From: Mesorhizobium sp. SARCC-RB16n
GTDB taxonomy: Bacteria; Pseudomonadota; Alphaproteobacteria; Rhizobiales; Rhizobiaceae
NCBI RefSeq assembly: GCF_008520305.1
Contig: NZ_ML703285.1
Span: 1 to 64,000 of the forward strand
Direction: 5' to 3'
DNA length: 64,000 bases
The position numbers were made by a program, and so were the translations under genes. The notes below the pieces were generated by a model. The model was not told the DNA's origin and ran no database searches. It saw only the letters and a list, made by a program, of their open reading frames with translations. Positions 35,739-43,980 of this stretch are shown in pieces. How positions within the stretch are numbered: the stretch's first letter is position 1; every line of letters starts with the position of its first letter.

Positions 35739-36409
35739 CCTTCTCCATCGTCGCGCGGTGCAGGCGCACCGGCATGTTCGGAGTGGCGGTATCCTCGTCA
35801 TCGCCCGCGGTCGCGGCCCGCTGCGCTTATGCGCAGGCAGGCGTTGGGGCGGTTGCCAGCCAGAACGTCACGGACCCGCTGCTCGGGCCACGAGCGCTGG
35901 AGCTGATGGCGCGGGGCGCCTCGGCCACTGAGGCCGTCGCGATCCTGAAGCGTACGGCCGCTTTCAGCGAATACCGGCAGGTCCTGGCGGTCGACGCGGC
36001 CGGCGGCACCGCAATCCATTCGGGACCGAAAGCGCTTGGCATCTGGGCCGAGGCGCGCGGCGAGGACGTCGCCTGCGGCGGCAATTTGCTGGCCAATGAC
36101 GGTGTCCCGCAGGCCATGGTCGACGCCTTCCTTGCGTCCGAAGGCCACCTTGGCGATCGGCTGATCGCCGCCATGCGAGCCGCGCTCGAGGCCGGCGGCG
36201 AGGCGGGACCTGTCCGCTCCGCCGGCATGAAGCTGGTGCGCGATGTGTCATGGCCCGTCGCCGACCTGCGTTGCGACTGGACCGAGGAGTGTCCGATCGA
36301 GCAGTTGGCGACGCTATGGGATATCTACAAGCCCCAGCTCGATGCCTATGTCACGCGCGCCCTCAATCCGTCTGGCGCGCCGAGCTACGGCGTTCCCGGT
36401 GACGAGTAG
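35735..36409 (+). CDS. DUF1028 family protein (Ntn-hydrolase-like)
   Basis: A 224-residue DUF1028 protein beginning MTFSIVARCRRTGMFGVAVS, with AGVGAVASQNVTDPLLGPRA and NLLANDGVPQAMVDAFLAS. The family has a predicted Ntn-hydrolase fold, a class that cleaves amide bonds, and recurs beside RidA genes in amine and amino-acid breakdown clusters. The start overlaps the RidA stop. A reaction has not been settled for the family as far as I know; amidohydrolase activity on an N-acyl or carbamoyl intermediate is inference. Confidence 0.87.
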   Translation: MTFSIVARCRRTGMFGVAVSSSSPAVAARCAYAQAGVGAVASQNVTDPLLGPRALELMARGASATEAVAILKRTAAFSEYRQVLAVDAAGGTAIHSGPKALGIWAEARGEDVACGGNLLANDGVPQAMVDAFLASEGHLGDRLIAAMRAALEAGGEAGPVRSAGMKLVRDVSWPVADLRCDWTEECPIEQLATLWDIYKPQLDAYVTRALNPSGAPSYGVPGDE

Positions 36410-36429
36410 TCCGGCAATCTGGAGCCAGC

Positions 36430-37920
36430 ATGAGCGAACTCAGTCATAAGGATTGGATCGGCAAGGCGTCGGCGATCCGTTTTCGAGACGGGGCGTTCAT
36501 CGACGGCAAGGCAATGACGGCGCGCTCCGGCCGGACATTCGCCAGCATCAATCCGGCGACGGGAGCAACGCTCGCCGAGGTGGCGTCCTGCGGCGAAGAG
36601 GACATCGACCTTGCCGTCGCCGCGGCGCGACGCAGCTTCGAAGCCGGCGTCTGGTCGCGAGCGAGCCCCCAGCATCGCAAGCAGGTGCTGCTGCGGCTGG
36701 CGGAATTGCTGCGCGAGAATCTGCAGGAGCTGGCGCTGCTGGAATCGCTGGATATGGGCAAGCTGGTCAAGGACGCCGCAACCATCGACGTGCCGGGATC
36801 GGCGGCGATCTTCCAGTGGTACGCCGAAGCGATAGACAAGGTCTATGACGAGGTGGCGCCGACAGGCCGGGGTGATCTTGCTTTGGTACGGCGGGAGCCG
36901 CTTGGGGTCGTGGGCGCCGTGGTGCCATGGAACTTTCCGCTCGACATGGCGACCTGGAAATGCGCGCCCGCGCTGGCCGCTGGCAATTCTGTAGTGCTGA
37001 AACCTGCCGAGCAATCGCCTTTCTCGGCGCTCAGGCTGGCCGAGTTTGCCGTGGAGGCGGGCCTGCCTGCCGGCGTGCTTAATGTGGTGCCCGGCCTCGG
37101 CGAGACGGCCGGCCAGGCGGTTGGCCGCCATATGGATGTGGATTGCCTTGCCTTCACGGGATCGACCGCCGTCGGCAAGATGTTCCTGCAATATTCCGGC
37201 CAGTCGAACATGAAGCAGGTCTGGCTGGAGACCGGTGGCAAGAGCCCCAATCTGGTGTTCGCCGATTGCGGCGATCTGGATGCGGCCGCCGACATGGCCG
37301 CCTTCGGCATCTTCTTCAACCAGGGGCAGGTATGTTCGGCCAATTCCCGGCTTCTGGTGGAGCGCGGCATCAAGAATGCGCTGGTCGAGAAACTGGCGCA
37401 GCGGGCAACGGCGACCCAGCCCGGCGATCCGCTCGACCCCGCATCCAGGATGGGTGCGATGGTCGACGCGCGCCACGCCGCGACCGTCATGCGTTTCATC
37501 GATGGGGGCAAGAAGTCGGCGCGGCTGGTGACCGGCGGCGACCGGGTCGCTGTCGACGGGCGCGGCAGTTTTGTGCAGCCCACGATCTTCGACGACGTCT
37601 CGCCCGACGACCCGCTTGCCCGCGACGAGATATTCGGTCCGGTCCTGTCGGTGATCGCCTTCGACACCGAAGATGAGGCGCTTCGCATCGCCAACGACAG
37701 CGTCTATGGCTTGGCCGCATCGCTGTGGACCGACAGCCTGTCGCGGGCGCATCGCCTCGCGGAAAGGCTGCGCGTGGGCACGGTTTCCGTGAACACCGTC
37801 GATGCGCTGAGCCCGATGACTCCCTTCGGCGGTTTCAAGCAGTCCGGCTTCGGGCGCGACCTGTCGCTGCATGCGCTCGACAAATACACCGCGCTGAAGA
37901 CCACCTGGATCAAGTACTGA
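36430..37920 (+). CDS. NAD(P)-dependent aldehyde dehydrogenase
   Basis: A 496-residue aldehyde dehydrogenase. The catalytic Glu is E267 in VWLETGGKSPNLVF, the nucleophile C302 is in FFNQGQVCSANSR, the coenzyme segment is PWNFPLDMATWKCAPALAAG, and the C-terminal motif is PFGGFKQSGFGRDLSLHALD. The overall pattern resembles the gamma-glutamyl-aminobutyraldehyde/betaine aldehyde dehydrogenase group. It follows the DUF1028 gene by 20 bases and would oxidise aldehydes from the GMC or N-dealkylating flavoenzyme. Confidence 0.93.
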   Translation: MSELSHKDWIGKASAIRFRDGAFIDGKAMTARSGRTFASINPATGATLAEVASCGEEDIDLAVAAARRSFEAGVWSRASPQHRKQVLLRLAELLRENLQELALLESLDMGKLVKDAATIDVPGSAAIFQWYAEAIDKVYDEVAPTGRGDLALVRREPLGVVGAVVPWNFPLDMATWKCAPALAAGNSVVLKPAEQSPFSALRLAEFAVEAGLPAGVLNVVPGLGETAGQAVGRHMDVDCLAFTGSTAVGKMFLQYSGQSNMKQVWLETGGKSPNLVFADCGDLDAAADMAAFGIFFNQGQVCSANSRLLVERGIKNALVEKLAQRATATQPGDPLDPASRMGAMVDARHAATVMRFIDGGKKSARLVTGGDRVAVDGRGSFVQPTIFDDVSPDDPLARDEIFGPVLSVIAFDTEDEALRIANDSVYGLAASLWTDSLSRAHRLAERLRVGTVSVNTVDALSPMTPFGGFKQSGFGRDLSLHALDKYTALKTTWIKY

Positions 37921-37969
37921 GGAGTGGCCGCGACTTGATCACCGGCTGCAAACCGGCAACATAGCCACC

Positions 37970-38905
37970 ATGCCGCTCCGCTTCACGCTCAGACAGCTTG
38001 AATATTTCGTCGCCGTTGGCGAAGCGGGTTCGATCGCCAAGGCGGCCGAGCAGGTGAATGTCTCGCCGCCGTCGATCTCGGCGTCGATCGCTCAGCTCGA
38101 AGCCGAGTTCGGTGTCCAGCTTTTCGTGCGCAAGCATTCGCATGCCCTGGCGCTGACCGCGGGCGGGCGCCTGTTCCTCAAGGAAGCGGCGCGCCTGCTC
38201 AACGATGCGGACGCGCTACACGATATTGCCGGCGATATCGCCGAAAAGGTGCGCGGACCGCTGGCGATCGGCTGCCTGCTCACTTTCGCGCAGATCGTGC
38301 TGCCGGCGCTGCGCAAGAAATTCGAGGACGCCTATCCCGATGTGCGCGTCAGGCAATTCGAACGCAACCAGGGACAATTGTTCGAGATGCTGCAGCGTGG
38401 CGAGATAGACGCCGCGCTGACCTACGATCTGGAACTGTCGCAGGACATGACCTTCGAGCCGCTGATGCAGTTGCCGGCTTATGTCATGCTGCCGGCGGCG
38501 CATCGCCTGGCCGCGAGGGCCGGCATCACGCCCGAGGAACTGGTCGACGAGCCGATGGTGCTGCTCGATCTTCCCTACAGCAGGGAATATTTCCTGTCGG
38601 CTTTCCAGCCCAGGGGCCTGCGGCCCAAGATCGTCGAGCGCACCGGCGACATCGCCGTGATGCGCTCGATGGTCGCCAATGGCTTCGGCTACGGCATCGC
38701 CAATATGCGGCCGCTCAACACCATGTCGCCGGACGGCAAATTGCTGGTCTTTGTGCCTTTGCTGGGCGACCTCAGGCCGCTCACCATAGGAATTGCCTTG
38801 CCGAACGCCGAGCATCGCACGCTGACGGTGCAGGCCTTCATCGACCACTGTCGCCGCTTCGTCGTCGAGCAGGGCGTCTTCGGCACCGAACGCATCGTGA
38901 AGTGA
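37970..38905 (+). CDS. LysR-family transcriptional regulator of the catabolic island
   Basis: A 311-residue regulator: an N-terminal winged helix (LRQLEYFVAVGEAGSIAKAA, then EQVNVSPPSISASIAQLEAE) and an effector domain with LALTAGGRLFLKEAARLL and VRQFERNQGQLFEMLQRGEI. It lies 49 bases after the aldehyde dehydrogenase gene in the same direction, and 3' to 3' with the M20 deacylase gene. It probably controls the island. The inverted repeat at 40190-40208, in the deacylase/TMADH-like divergent promoter, is a candidate binding site. Confidence 0.9.
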   Translation: MPLRFTLRQLEYFVAVGEAGSIAKAAEQVNVSPPSISASIAQLEAEFGVQLFVRKHSHALALTAGGRLFLKEAARLLNDADALHDIAGDIAEKVRGPLAIGCLLTFAQIVLPALRKKFEDAYPDVRVRQFERNQGQLFEMLQRGEIDAALTYDLELSQDMTFEPLMQLPAYVMLPAAHRLAARAGITPEELVDEPMVLLDLPYSREYFLSAFQPRGLRPKIVERTGDIAVMRSMVANGFGYGIANMRPLNTMSPDGKLLVFVPLLGDLRPLTIGIALPNAEHRTLTVQAFIDHCRRFVVEQGVFGTERIVK

Positions 38906-38920
38906 GGGCTGCCGTGCGGC

Positions 38921-40078
38921 TCACGGCCAGCCGTCCGTGAGCCTTTCCAGCAATCTGTTCAGCATCTCGTCGCAACGCCGCAGCTGTTCGACGCTGACAA
39001 ATTCGTCCGGCTTGTGTCCCTGCGCCATGGAGCCTGGCCCGCAGACCACGGCAGGCGTGCCGAGATCGCGGCTGAACAACCCGCCTTCCGTGCCGAACGC
39101 GACTTTCATCGTGTCGTTGGCACCGGTCAGCGATTTGACGAAGGCCACCGCCTCCGATGCGGCCGGCGTATCGAGGCCCGGATAGGTGTTGGTGATCTCG
39201 ATGTCGATCGCAGCCTCGGCCGCGATCGAAGCGGCCTCCTCGGCAATGCGCGCCGCGGCGTCGCGCAGCCCGTCGAGAATGCCGGACGCATCGTCGGCGG
39301 CAATATTGCGGATCTCGAAATCGACCTGGCAGAGGTTGGGCACGATGTTGAGTGCGACGCCGGCATTAATCTTGCCGACATGCACCGTCGTGTAGGGAAT
39401 GTTGTAGTCGCCGTCGCGGGCGCCGTCGCGGGCCAGCCGTTCCTGTTCGTCACGCAAGGCGCGCACGAAATCGCATCCGAGATGGATGGCATTGAGGGCC
39501 AGTGGGGCGAGCGCCGAATGGCCTTCGCGTCCCCTGCAGATGGCCCGAGCGGCAAGCTTGCCCTTGTGCCCGGTCGCCACCTGCATGTTTGTCGGCTCGC
39601 CGACGATGCACAGCAGCGGGCGTAGTGGCGCCGCGCTCAGCATTTCGATCAGGTCGCGCACACCCAGGCAGCCGACCTCCTCGTCATAGGAGAGCGCCAG
39701 ATGCAACGGCGTCCGAAGCGCCATCCTAGAGGCATTGACGCAGACGGCGAGCGCGGAGGCCACAAAACCTTTCATGTCCGCAGCGCCGCGTCCGTAAAGC
39801 TTGCCGTCGCGCTCGGTCATTTCGAACGGCGGCAGCGTCCAGTTCTGGCCGTCGACGGGGACGACGTCGGTATGACCGGACAGCATGACACCGGGCCTGC
39901 CGGCCGGGCCGATGGTGGCAAAGAGGTTGGCCTTATGCCCGTCCGCGCTGTGGACGATCTGGCAGGCAACGCCGTTCGCTTCCAGCAAGTCGGCCGCGTA
40001 GCCGATCAGGTCGAGGTTGGAGTCGCGGCTTACCGTCGGGAAGGCGATCAGCCGTTCGAGGATCCTGATACTGTCCAT
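38921..40078 (-). CDS. M20 family deacylase (acetylornithine-deacetylase-like)
   Basis: A 385-residue metallohydrolase of the ArgE/DapE type. Metal-site motifs are present: MLSGHTDVVPVDG, GRGAADMKGFVA and the catalytic LSYDEEVGCLGVRDL, with a dimerisation domain in between and FGTEGGLFSRDLGTPAVVCG near the C-terminus. It removes an N-acyl group from an amino acid or amine. Because it sits among amine-oxidising genes rather than arginine-synthesis genes, a catabolic role on an N-acylated intermediate is likelier than ornithine synthesis. It is divergent from the TMADH-like gene. Confidence 0.85.
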   Translation of the reverse strand: MDSIRILERLIAFPTVSRDSNLDLIGYAADLLEANGVACQIVHSADGHKANLFATIGPAGRPGVMLSGHTDVVPVDGQNWTLPPFEMTERDGKLYGRGAADMKGFVASALAVCVNASRMALRTPLHLALSYDEEVGCLGVRDLIEMLSAAPLRPLLCIVGEPTNMQVATGHKGKLAARAICRGREGHSALAPLALNAIHLGCDFVRALRDEQERLARDGARDGDYNIPYTTVHVGKINAGVALNIVPNLCQVDFEIRNIAADDASGILDGLRDAAARIAEEAASIAAEAAIDIEITNTYPGLDTPAASEAVAFVKSLTGANDTMKVAFGTEGGLFSRDLGTPAVVCGPGSMAQGHKPDEFVSVEQLRRCDEMLNRLLERLTDGWP

Positions 40079-40168
40079 TTTCCTGTCTCTCGGTAGAGTC
40101 CTGGCTGTCTAGCATCATGCCGCCGATGCTCTGAAGTCGCATTTCGCTCAGCCCCGGTTCAACACAGA

Positions 40169-40208
40169 CTAATCCGCGCCAGCGCGCGCGATTAGGCGCG
40201 TCCTAATC
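40169..40208. promoter_or_regulatory. Triple CTAATC/GATTAG operator-like site
   Basis: GATTAGG-CGCGT-CCTAATC (40190-40208) is a perfect inverted repeat with 7-base arms. A further CTAATC at 40169-40174 lies 15 bases before it. The site lies centrally in the 225-base gap between the divergent M20 deacylase and TMADH-like genes. The symmetry and placement fit a regulator site; the LysR protein encoded at 37970-38905 is the nearest candidate. Confidence 0.55.
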
Positions 40209-40303
40209 GGCACAGAAGAAATCCGTAGTTTTCCCGCGCCGGCTCCAACTTATGAGTAGTCTCGCCACGACCGGCGGTGCCGGGCCGGGCCGGAGAAAGC
40301 ACC

Positions 40304-42373
40304 ATGCGCGACCCACGCTACGACATCCTGTTCGAGCCGATGAAGATCGGTCCGGTGACGGCCAAGAACCGCTTCTATCAGGTTCCGCATTGCAATGGCG
40401 GCGGCTATCGCGATCCGTCCGCGGCAGCAGAGATGCGCCGCATCAAGTCGGAAGGCGGCTGGGGCGTCATCTTCACCGAGCAGACGGAAATGCACCACAC
40501 CTCCGAGATCACGCCCTTCATCGAACTGCGGCTATGGGACGACGCCGACATTCCGGCTTTGGCGAAGATGGCCAGGGCCATGCACGAGCACGGCGCGCTG
40601 GCCGGCATCCAGCTCGCCTATTCCGGGATCAACGGCCCCAACCTCTACACCAAGGAGGTGCCGCGAGGGCCGTCGGCCCTGCCGATCCGTACCTTCACCA
40701 ACGATCCGGTGCAGGCGCGCGCCATGGACAAGCAGGATATTCGCGATTTGCGCCGCTGGCACCGCAATGCCTTCAAGCGCGCGAAGCAGGCGGGTTTCGA
40801 CCTGGTATGCCTCTATGGTGCGCACGGCTTCGGCATCATCCAGCATTTCCTGTCGACAGCCACCAACCAGCGCGCCGATGAATACGGCGGCTCGCTGGAA
40901 AATCGTTCGCGGCTGATGCGCGAACTGATCGAGGAAGGGCGCGATGCGATCGGCGACACGTGCGGCCTGACGCTCAGGCTGTCGCTGGACGAGATGATCG
41001 GCGACCTCGGCTTTGCCAACTCCGAAGTGCGCGAGATGATCGAGATGCATGCCGAACTGCCGGATCTGTGGGACCTCGCGCACGGCGCCTGGGAGGATTG
41101 CTCGGGCCCATCACGCTTCAAGGAAGAGGCGGCGCAGGAAAGCCTGGTGTCGGGCGTCAAGAAGCTGACCTCGAAGCCGGTCGTCGGTGTCGGCCGTTTC
41201 ACTTCGCCTGACGTGATGGTCAGGATGATCAGGTCGGGGACGCTCGACTTCATCGGCTGCGCCCGTCCGTCGATCGCCGATCCCTTCCTGCCGAGGAAGG
41301 TCGAGGAGGGCCGCATCGAGGACATCCGCGAATGCATCGGCTGCAACATCTGCATCACCGGCGACATGACCATGTCGATCTCGCGTTGCACGCAGAATCC
41401 GACCTTCATGGAGGAATGGCGCAAGGGCTGGCATCCGGAGCGCATGCAGGCCAAGGGCGAAAGCGACAGCGTGCTGATCGTCGGCGCCGGGCCTGCCGGA
41501 CTGGAGGCTGCCCGCGCGCTCGGCCTGCGCGGTTATAAGGTGGCCATCGCGGAAGCCGGCACCGAGCTTGGCGGGCGCGTCGCCCGCGAAAGCAGACTGC
41601 CGGGTCTCTCGGCCTGGGGCAGGGTGCGCGACTATCGGCAGTATCAGCTCAGCCAGATGCCTGATATCGACATCTATTTCGAAAGCCGGTTGTCGGCGGA
41701 TGACATCCTGTCCTTCGGCTTCCAGAATATCGCCATCGCCACCGGATCGACCTGGCGCCGCGATGGCGTCGCGCGTGCCCATGTCGTGCCGATGCCGATC
41801 GACGCCGCCATGTCGGTCCACACGCCCGACGATCTGATGAACGGCAAGGTTCCGGCCGGCAAGGTCGTGCTGTTCGACGACGACCACTATTACATGGGCG
41901 GCGTTCTCGCCGAGCTGATGGCGCGTCAGGGGACGAAGGTGACTTTGGTGACAACATCGGCCTATGTTTCGGACTGGACCCGCAACACGTTGGAGCAGGG
42001 GGCCATTCACCGCCGCCTGGCGGAGCTCGGGGTCGATATCGTGCTCAACAGGACCGTCGTGAGTATCGCTTCAGGCGGTGTCGTGACGGCTTGCGTCTAC
42101 ACCGGCGCGAAACACGACCTGGCGGCCGATGCCGTCGTTCTGGTCACGTCGCGCAATCAGGACGACGCCATATGGCGCGACCTCAAGGCCCGGGAAAACG
42201 AGTGGGGCGACAGCGGCATCCGTTCGGTCAAGGTCATCGGCGACGCAGAAGCACCTGGTCCCATCGCCTGGGCAACCTATGCCGGCCACCGCTTCGCCCG
42301 CGAGCTGGACGAACCCGACATTGGCGACGCATTGCCGTTTCGGCGGGAAGTCGCCGCACTGGCGGCGGAATAG
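40304..42373 (+). CDS. Trimethylamine-dehydrogenase-like iron-sulfur flavoprotein (NADH:flavin oxidoreductase)
   Basis: A 689-residue, three-domain protein of the TMADH/dimethylamine dehydrogenase/2,4-dienoyl-CoA reductase group. The N-terminal Old-Yellow-Enzyme barrel binds FMN (DILFEPMKIGPVTAKNRFYQ and HGFGIIQHFLSTATNQRADE). A 4Fe-4S site follows, with C344, C347, C350 and C362 in CIGCNICITGDMTMSISRC. The ADP/FAD-binding half starts VLIVGAGPAGLEAARALGLR. Rhizobial relatives N-demethylate stachydrine and similar betaines. In this island it probably removes N-alkyl groups and passes electrons to ETF or NAD. The start follows GGAGAAAG. Confidence 0.88.
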   Translation: MRDPRYDILFEPMKIGPVTAKNRFYQVPHCNGGGYRDPSAAAEMRRIKSEGGWGVIFTEQTEMHHTSEITPFIELRLWDDADIPALAKMARAMHEHGALAGIQLAYSGINGPNLYTKEVPRGPSALPIRTFTNDPVQARAMDKQDIRDLRRWHRNAFKRAKQAGFDLVCLYGAHGFGIIQHFLSTATNQRADEYGGSLENRSRLMRELIEEGRDAIGDTCGLTLRLSLDEMIGDLGFANSEVREMIEMHAELPDLWDLAHGAWEDCSGPSRFKEEAAQESLVSGVKKLTSKPVVGVGRFTSPDVMVRMIRSGTLDFIGCARPSIADPFLPRKVEEGRIEDIRECIGCNICITGDMTMSISRCTQNPTFMEEWRKGWHPERMQAKGESDSVLIVGAGPAGLEAARALGLRGYKVAIAEAGTELGGRVARESRLPGLSAWGRVRDYRQYQLSQMPDIDIYFESRLSADDILSFGFQNIAIATGSTWRRDGVARAHVVPMPIDAAMSVHTPDDLMNGKVPAGKVVLFDDDHYYMGGVLAELMARQGTKVTLVTTSAYVSDWTRNTLEQGAIHRRLAELGVDIVLNRTVVSIASGGVVTACVYTGAKHDLAADAVVLVTSRNQDDAIWRDLKARENEWGDSGIRSVKVIGDAEAPGPIAWATYAGHRFARELDEPDIGDALPFRREVAALAAE

Positions 42374-42450
42374 AACGTTCGGCGAATGCTTGCATTGTGG
42401 GAAACGGGGCGTGACATGCCGCGCCCGAACTGTCCCGCCATCTATCGCGT

Positions 42451-43773
42451 TCAGTCGACCGGACGGTCCGCGGCCGAACGCCGTCCATCGATCCACAAGG
42501 CAAGCAAGGTACAGGCCGCGCCCGAGAGCAGGTAGGCGCCCGCCGCGATGAGGCCGAAATTGCCGGCCAAAAGCAGGGCCGCGAGTGGCGCGAAACCGGC
42601 GCCGAACATCCACGCGAGATCCGAGGTTATCGCCGAACCGGTGTAGCGATGCTGTCGCGAAAAGCTCGATGCGACGACGCCAGACGATTGCCCGAAGCTC
42701 AGCCCCAGCAGGATGAAGCCCAGCACCATGAACAGGGCCTCGCCAACGGTGCCGCCATCCAGAAGCTGCGGGGCAAAGCCGCTGAACGTCGCGATGGCGA
42801 TCGCCGAACCGCCGAGCAGCGCACGGCGTCCGATACGATCGGCGAGCGGGCCCGACGCGACGATGGCGGCGATGCCGAACAGCGCGCTCACCGCCTCGAT
42901 CGCCAGGAAGCGTGCCGGCCCCTCCTTGGTGAACAGGAAGACCCAGGAGAGCGGAAACACCGTCACCATGTGGAACAGGGCGAAACTCGCCAGCGGCGCG
43001 AAGGCGCCGACGATGACGTTGCGGCCTTCGGCCCTGATCGTGTCCCTTATGCGCGTCGGCTGCAGGTCGCCACTCTCGTAAAGTTTCGAGAATTCGGGCG
43101 TCACCACGATGCGCAGCCGGGCGAACAGGGCCACGACATTGATGGCGAACGCGACGAAAAAGGGATAGCGCCAGCCCCAGGCAAGGAAATCGTCGGCCGA
43201 CAGATTGGCGACGAAGAAGGCGAAGAGGGCACTGGCCACGATGAGGCCGATCGGCGCGCCCAGTTGCGGGATCATGGCGTAGAAGCCGCGCCGGTTCCGC
43301 GGTGCGTTCAGCGCCAGCAGCGAGGGCAGGCCATCCCAGGTCCCGCCGAGCGCCACGCCCTGCCCGATGCGGGCCAGCGCCAAAAGCCAGATCGCGACCG
43401 CGCCGATATCGCCATAGGCGGGAAGGAACGCGATGGCGACGGTCGAGGTGCCGAGCAGGAACAGCGCGATCGTCAGTTTCGCACCGCGACCGTAGGCGCG
43501 ATCGACGGCCATGAACAGGACGGAGCCGAATGGACGGGCGATGAAGGCCAGCGCGAAGATGGCGAAGGAGTAGAGCGTTCCGACGAGCGGATCGTGCGTT
43601 GGAAACACCAGCTTGGGGAAGACGATGACAGACGCTATCGCATAGACGAAGAAGTCGAAGAACTCCGACGTCCTGCCCACGATCACGCCGACCGCGATAT
43701 CGCCCGCGCTGACCTGGCCGTGGTCCGAGCCGATCAGCCCGCTGTTTGTTTCGCCAGTCGAAGTCTGAGCCAT
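42451..43773 (-). CDS. MFS metabolite:proton symporter (MHS family)
   Basis: A 440-residue inner-membrane carrier with about twelve helices. The MHS-type loop between helices 2 and 3 and the pattern EFFDFFVYAIASVIVFPKLV, then FALAFIARPFGSVLF and RIGQGVALGGTWDGLPSLLA, match the ProP/ShiA/citrate carrier family. The start is MAQTSTGET; longer frames lack support. It lies 3' of the TMADH-like gene in convergent orientation and is divergent from cyoA. It may import the substrate of the island or export a product. Confidence 0.88.
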   Translation of the reverse strand: MAQTSTGETNSGLIGSDHGQVSAGDIAVGVIVGRTSEFFDFFVYAIASVIVFPKLVFPTHDPLVGTLYSFAIFALAFIARPFGSVLFMAVDRAYGRGAKLTIALFLLGTSTVAIAFLPAYGDIGAVAIWLLALARIGQGVALGGTWDGLPSLLALNAPRNRRGFYAMIPQLGAPIGLIVASALFAFFVANLSADDFLAWGWRYPFFVAFAINVVALFARLRIVVTPEFSKLYESGDLQPTRIRDTIRAEGRNVIVGAFAPLASFALFHMVTVFPLSWVFLFTKEGPARFLAIEAVSALFGIAAIVASGPLADRIGRRALLGGSAIAIATFSGFAPQLLDGGTVGEALFMVLGFILLGLSFGQSSGVVASSFSRQHRYTGSAITSDLAWMFGAGFAPLAALLLAGNFGLIAAGAYLLSGAACTLLALWIDGRRSAADRPVD

Positions 43774-43832
43774 CTTTGTCTGTCGCCACCGCGTGGAATG
43801 AAATATTTGGGACCCGATTGCGGCAATCCCAT

Positions 43833-43845
43833 TGTGCGCTGCACA
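43833..43845. promoter_or_regulatory. Short inverted repeat in the MFS/cyoA promoter region
   Basis: TGTGC-GCT-GCACA has perfect 5-base arms, 60 bases before the MFS start. It lies 25 bases from the larger palindrome at 43870-43890. It may be a second operator in this shared control region; it could be chance. Confidence 0.3.
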
Positions 43846-43869
43846 CTGTGCCAGACCAACCCGGCTGGG

Positions 43870-43890
43870 CATTGGACAAATTGTCCAATG
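43870..43890. promoter_or_regulatory. Perfect palindromic operator upstream of cyoA
   Basis: CATTGGACAA (43870-43879) and TTGTCCAATG (43881-43890) are perfect 10-base arms around a single A. The site lies 91 bases before cyoA and 97 before the divergent MFS gene. A symmetry this exact is unlikely by chance and points to a dimeric repressor or activator. It does not match the FNR/FixK box TTGAT-N4-ATCAA, so another redox, iron or metabolite regulator is expected. Confidence 0.75.
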
Positions 43891-43980
43891 TCACCGCGAC
43901 GCCGCCGGCAGTAGCCCTTGATCGATACCGCAGTGCAACATCCTAAGCCTGTTGCCGCGGTCCATCGAGGGCAGCGTCTG

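Noticed and set aside
38921-40078. Arginine biosynthesis gene argE
   Set aside because: The protein is of the ArgE type, but its setting among amine-oxidising genes and away from arg genes makes a biosynthetic name unsafe.
42071-43894. A 607-codon minus-strand open frame
   Set aside because: It overlaps the MFS gene in another frame on the same strand and the end of the TMADH-like gene in antisense; its Arg/Gly-rich translation has no domain.
43774-43980. FNR/FixK box upstream of cyoA
   Set aside because: No TTGAT-N4-ATCAA or close variant is seen; the visible palindrome has a different sequence.
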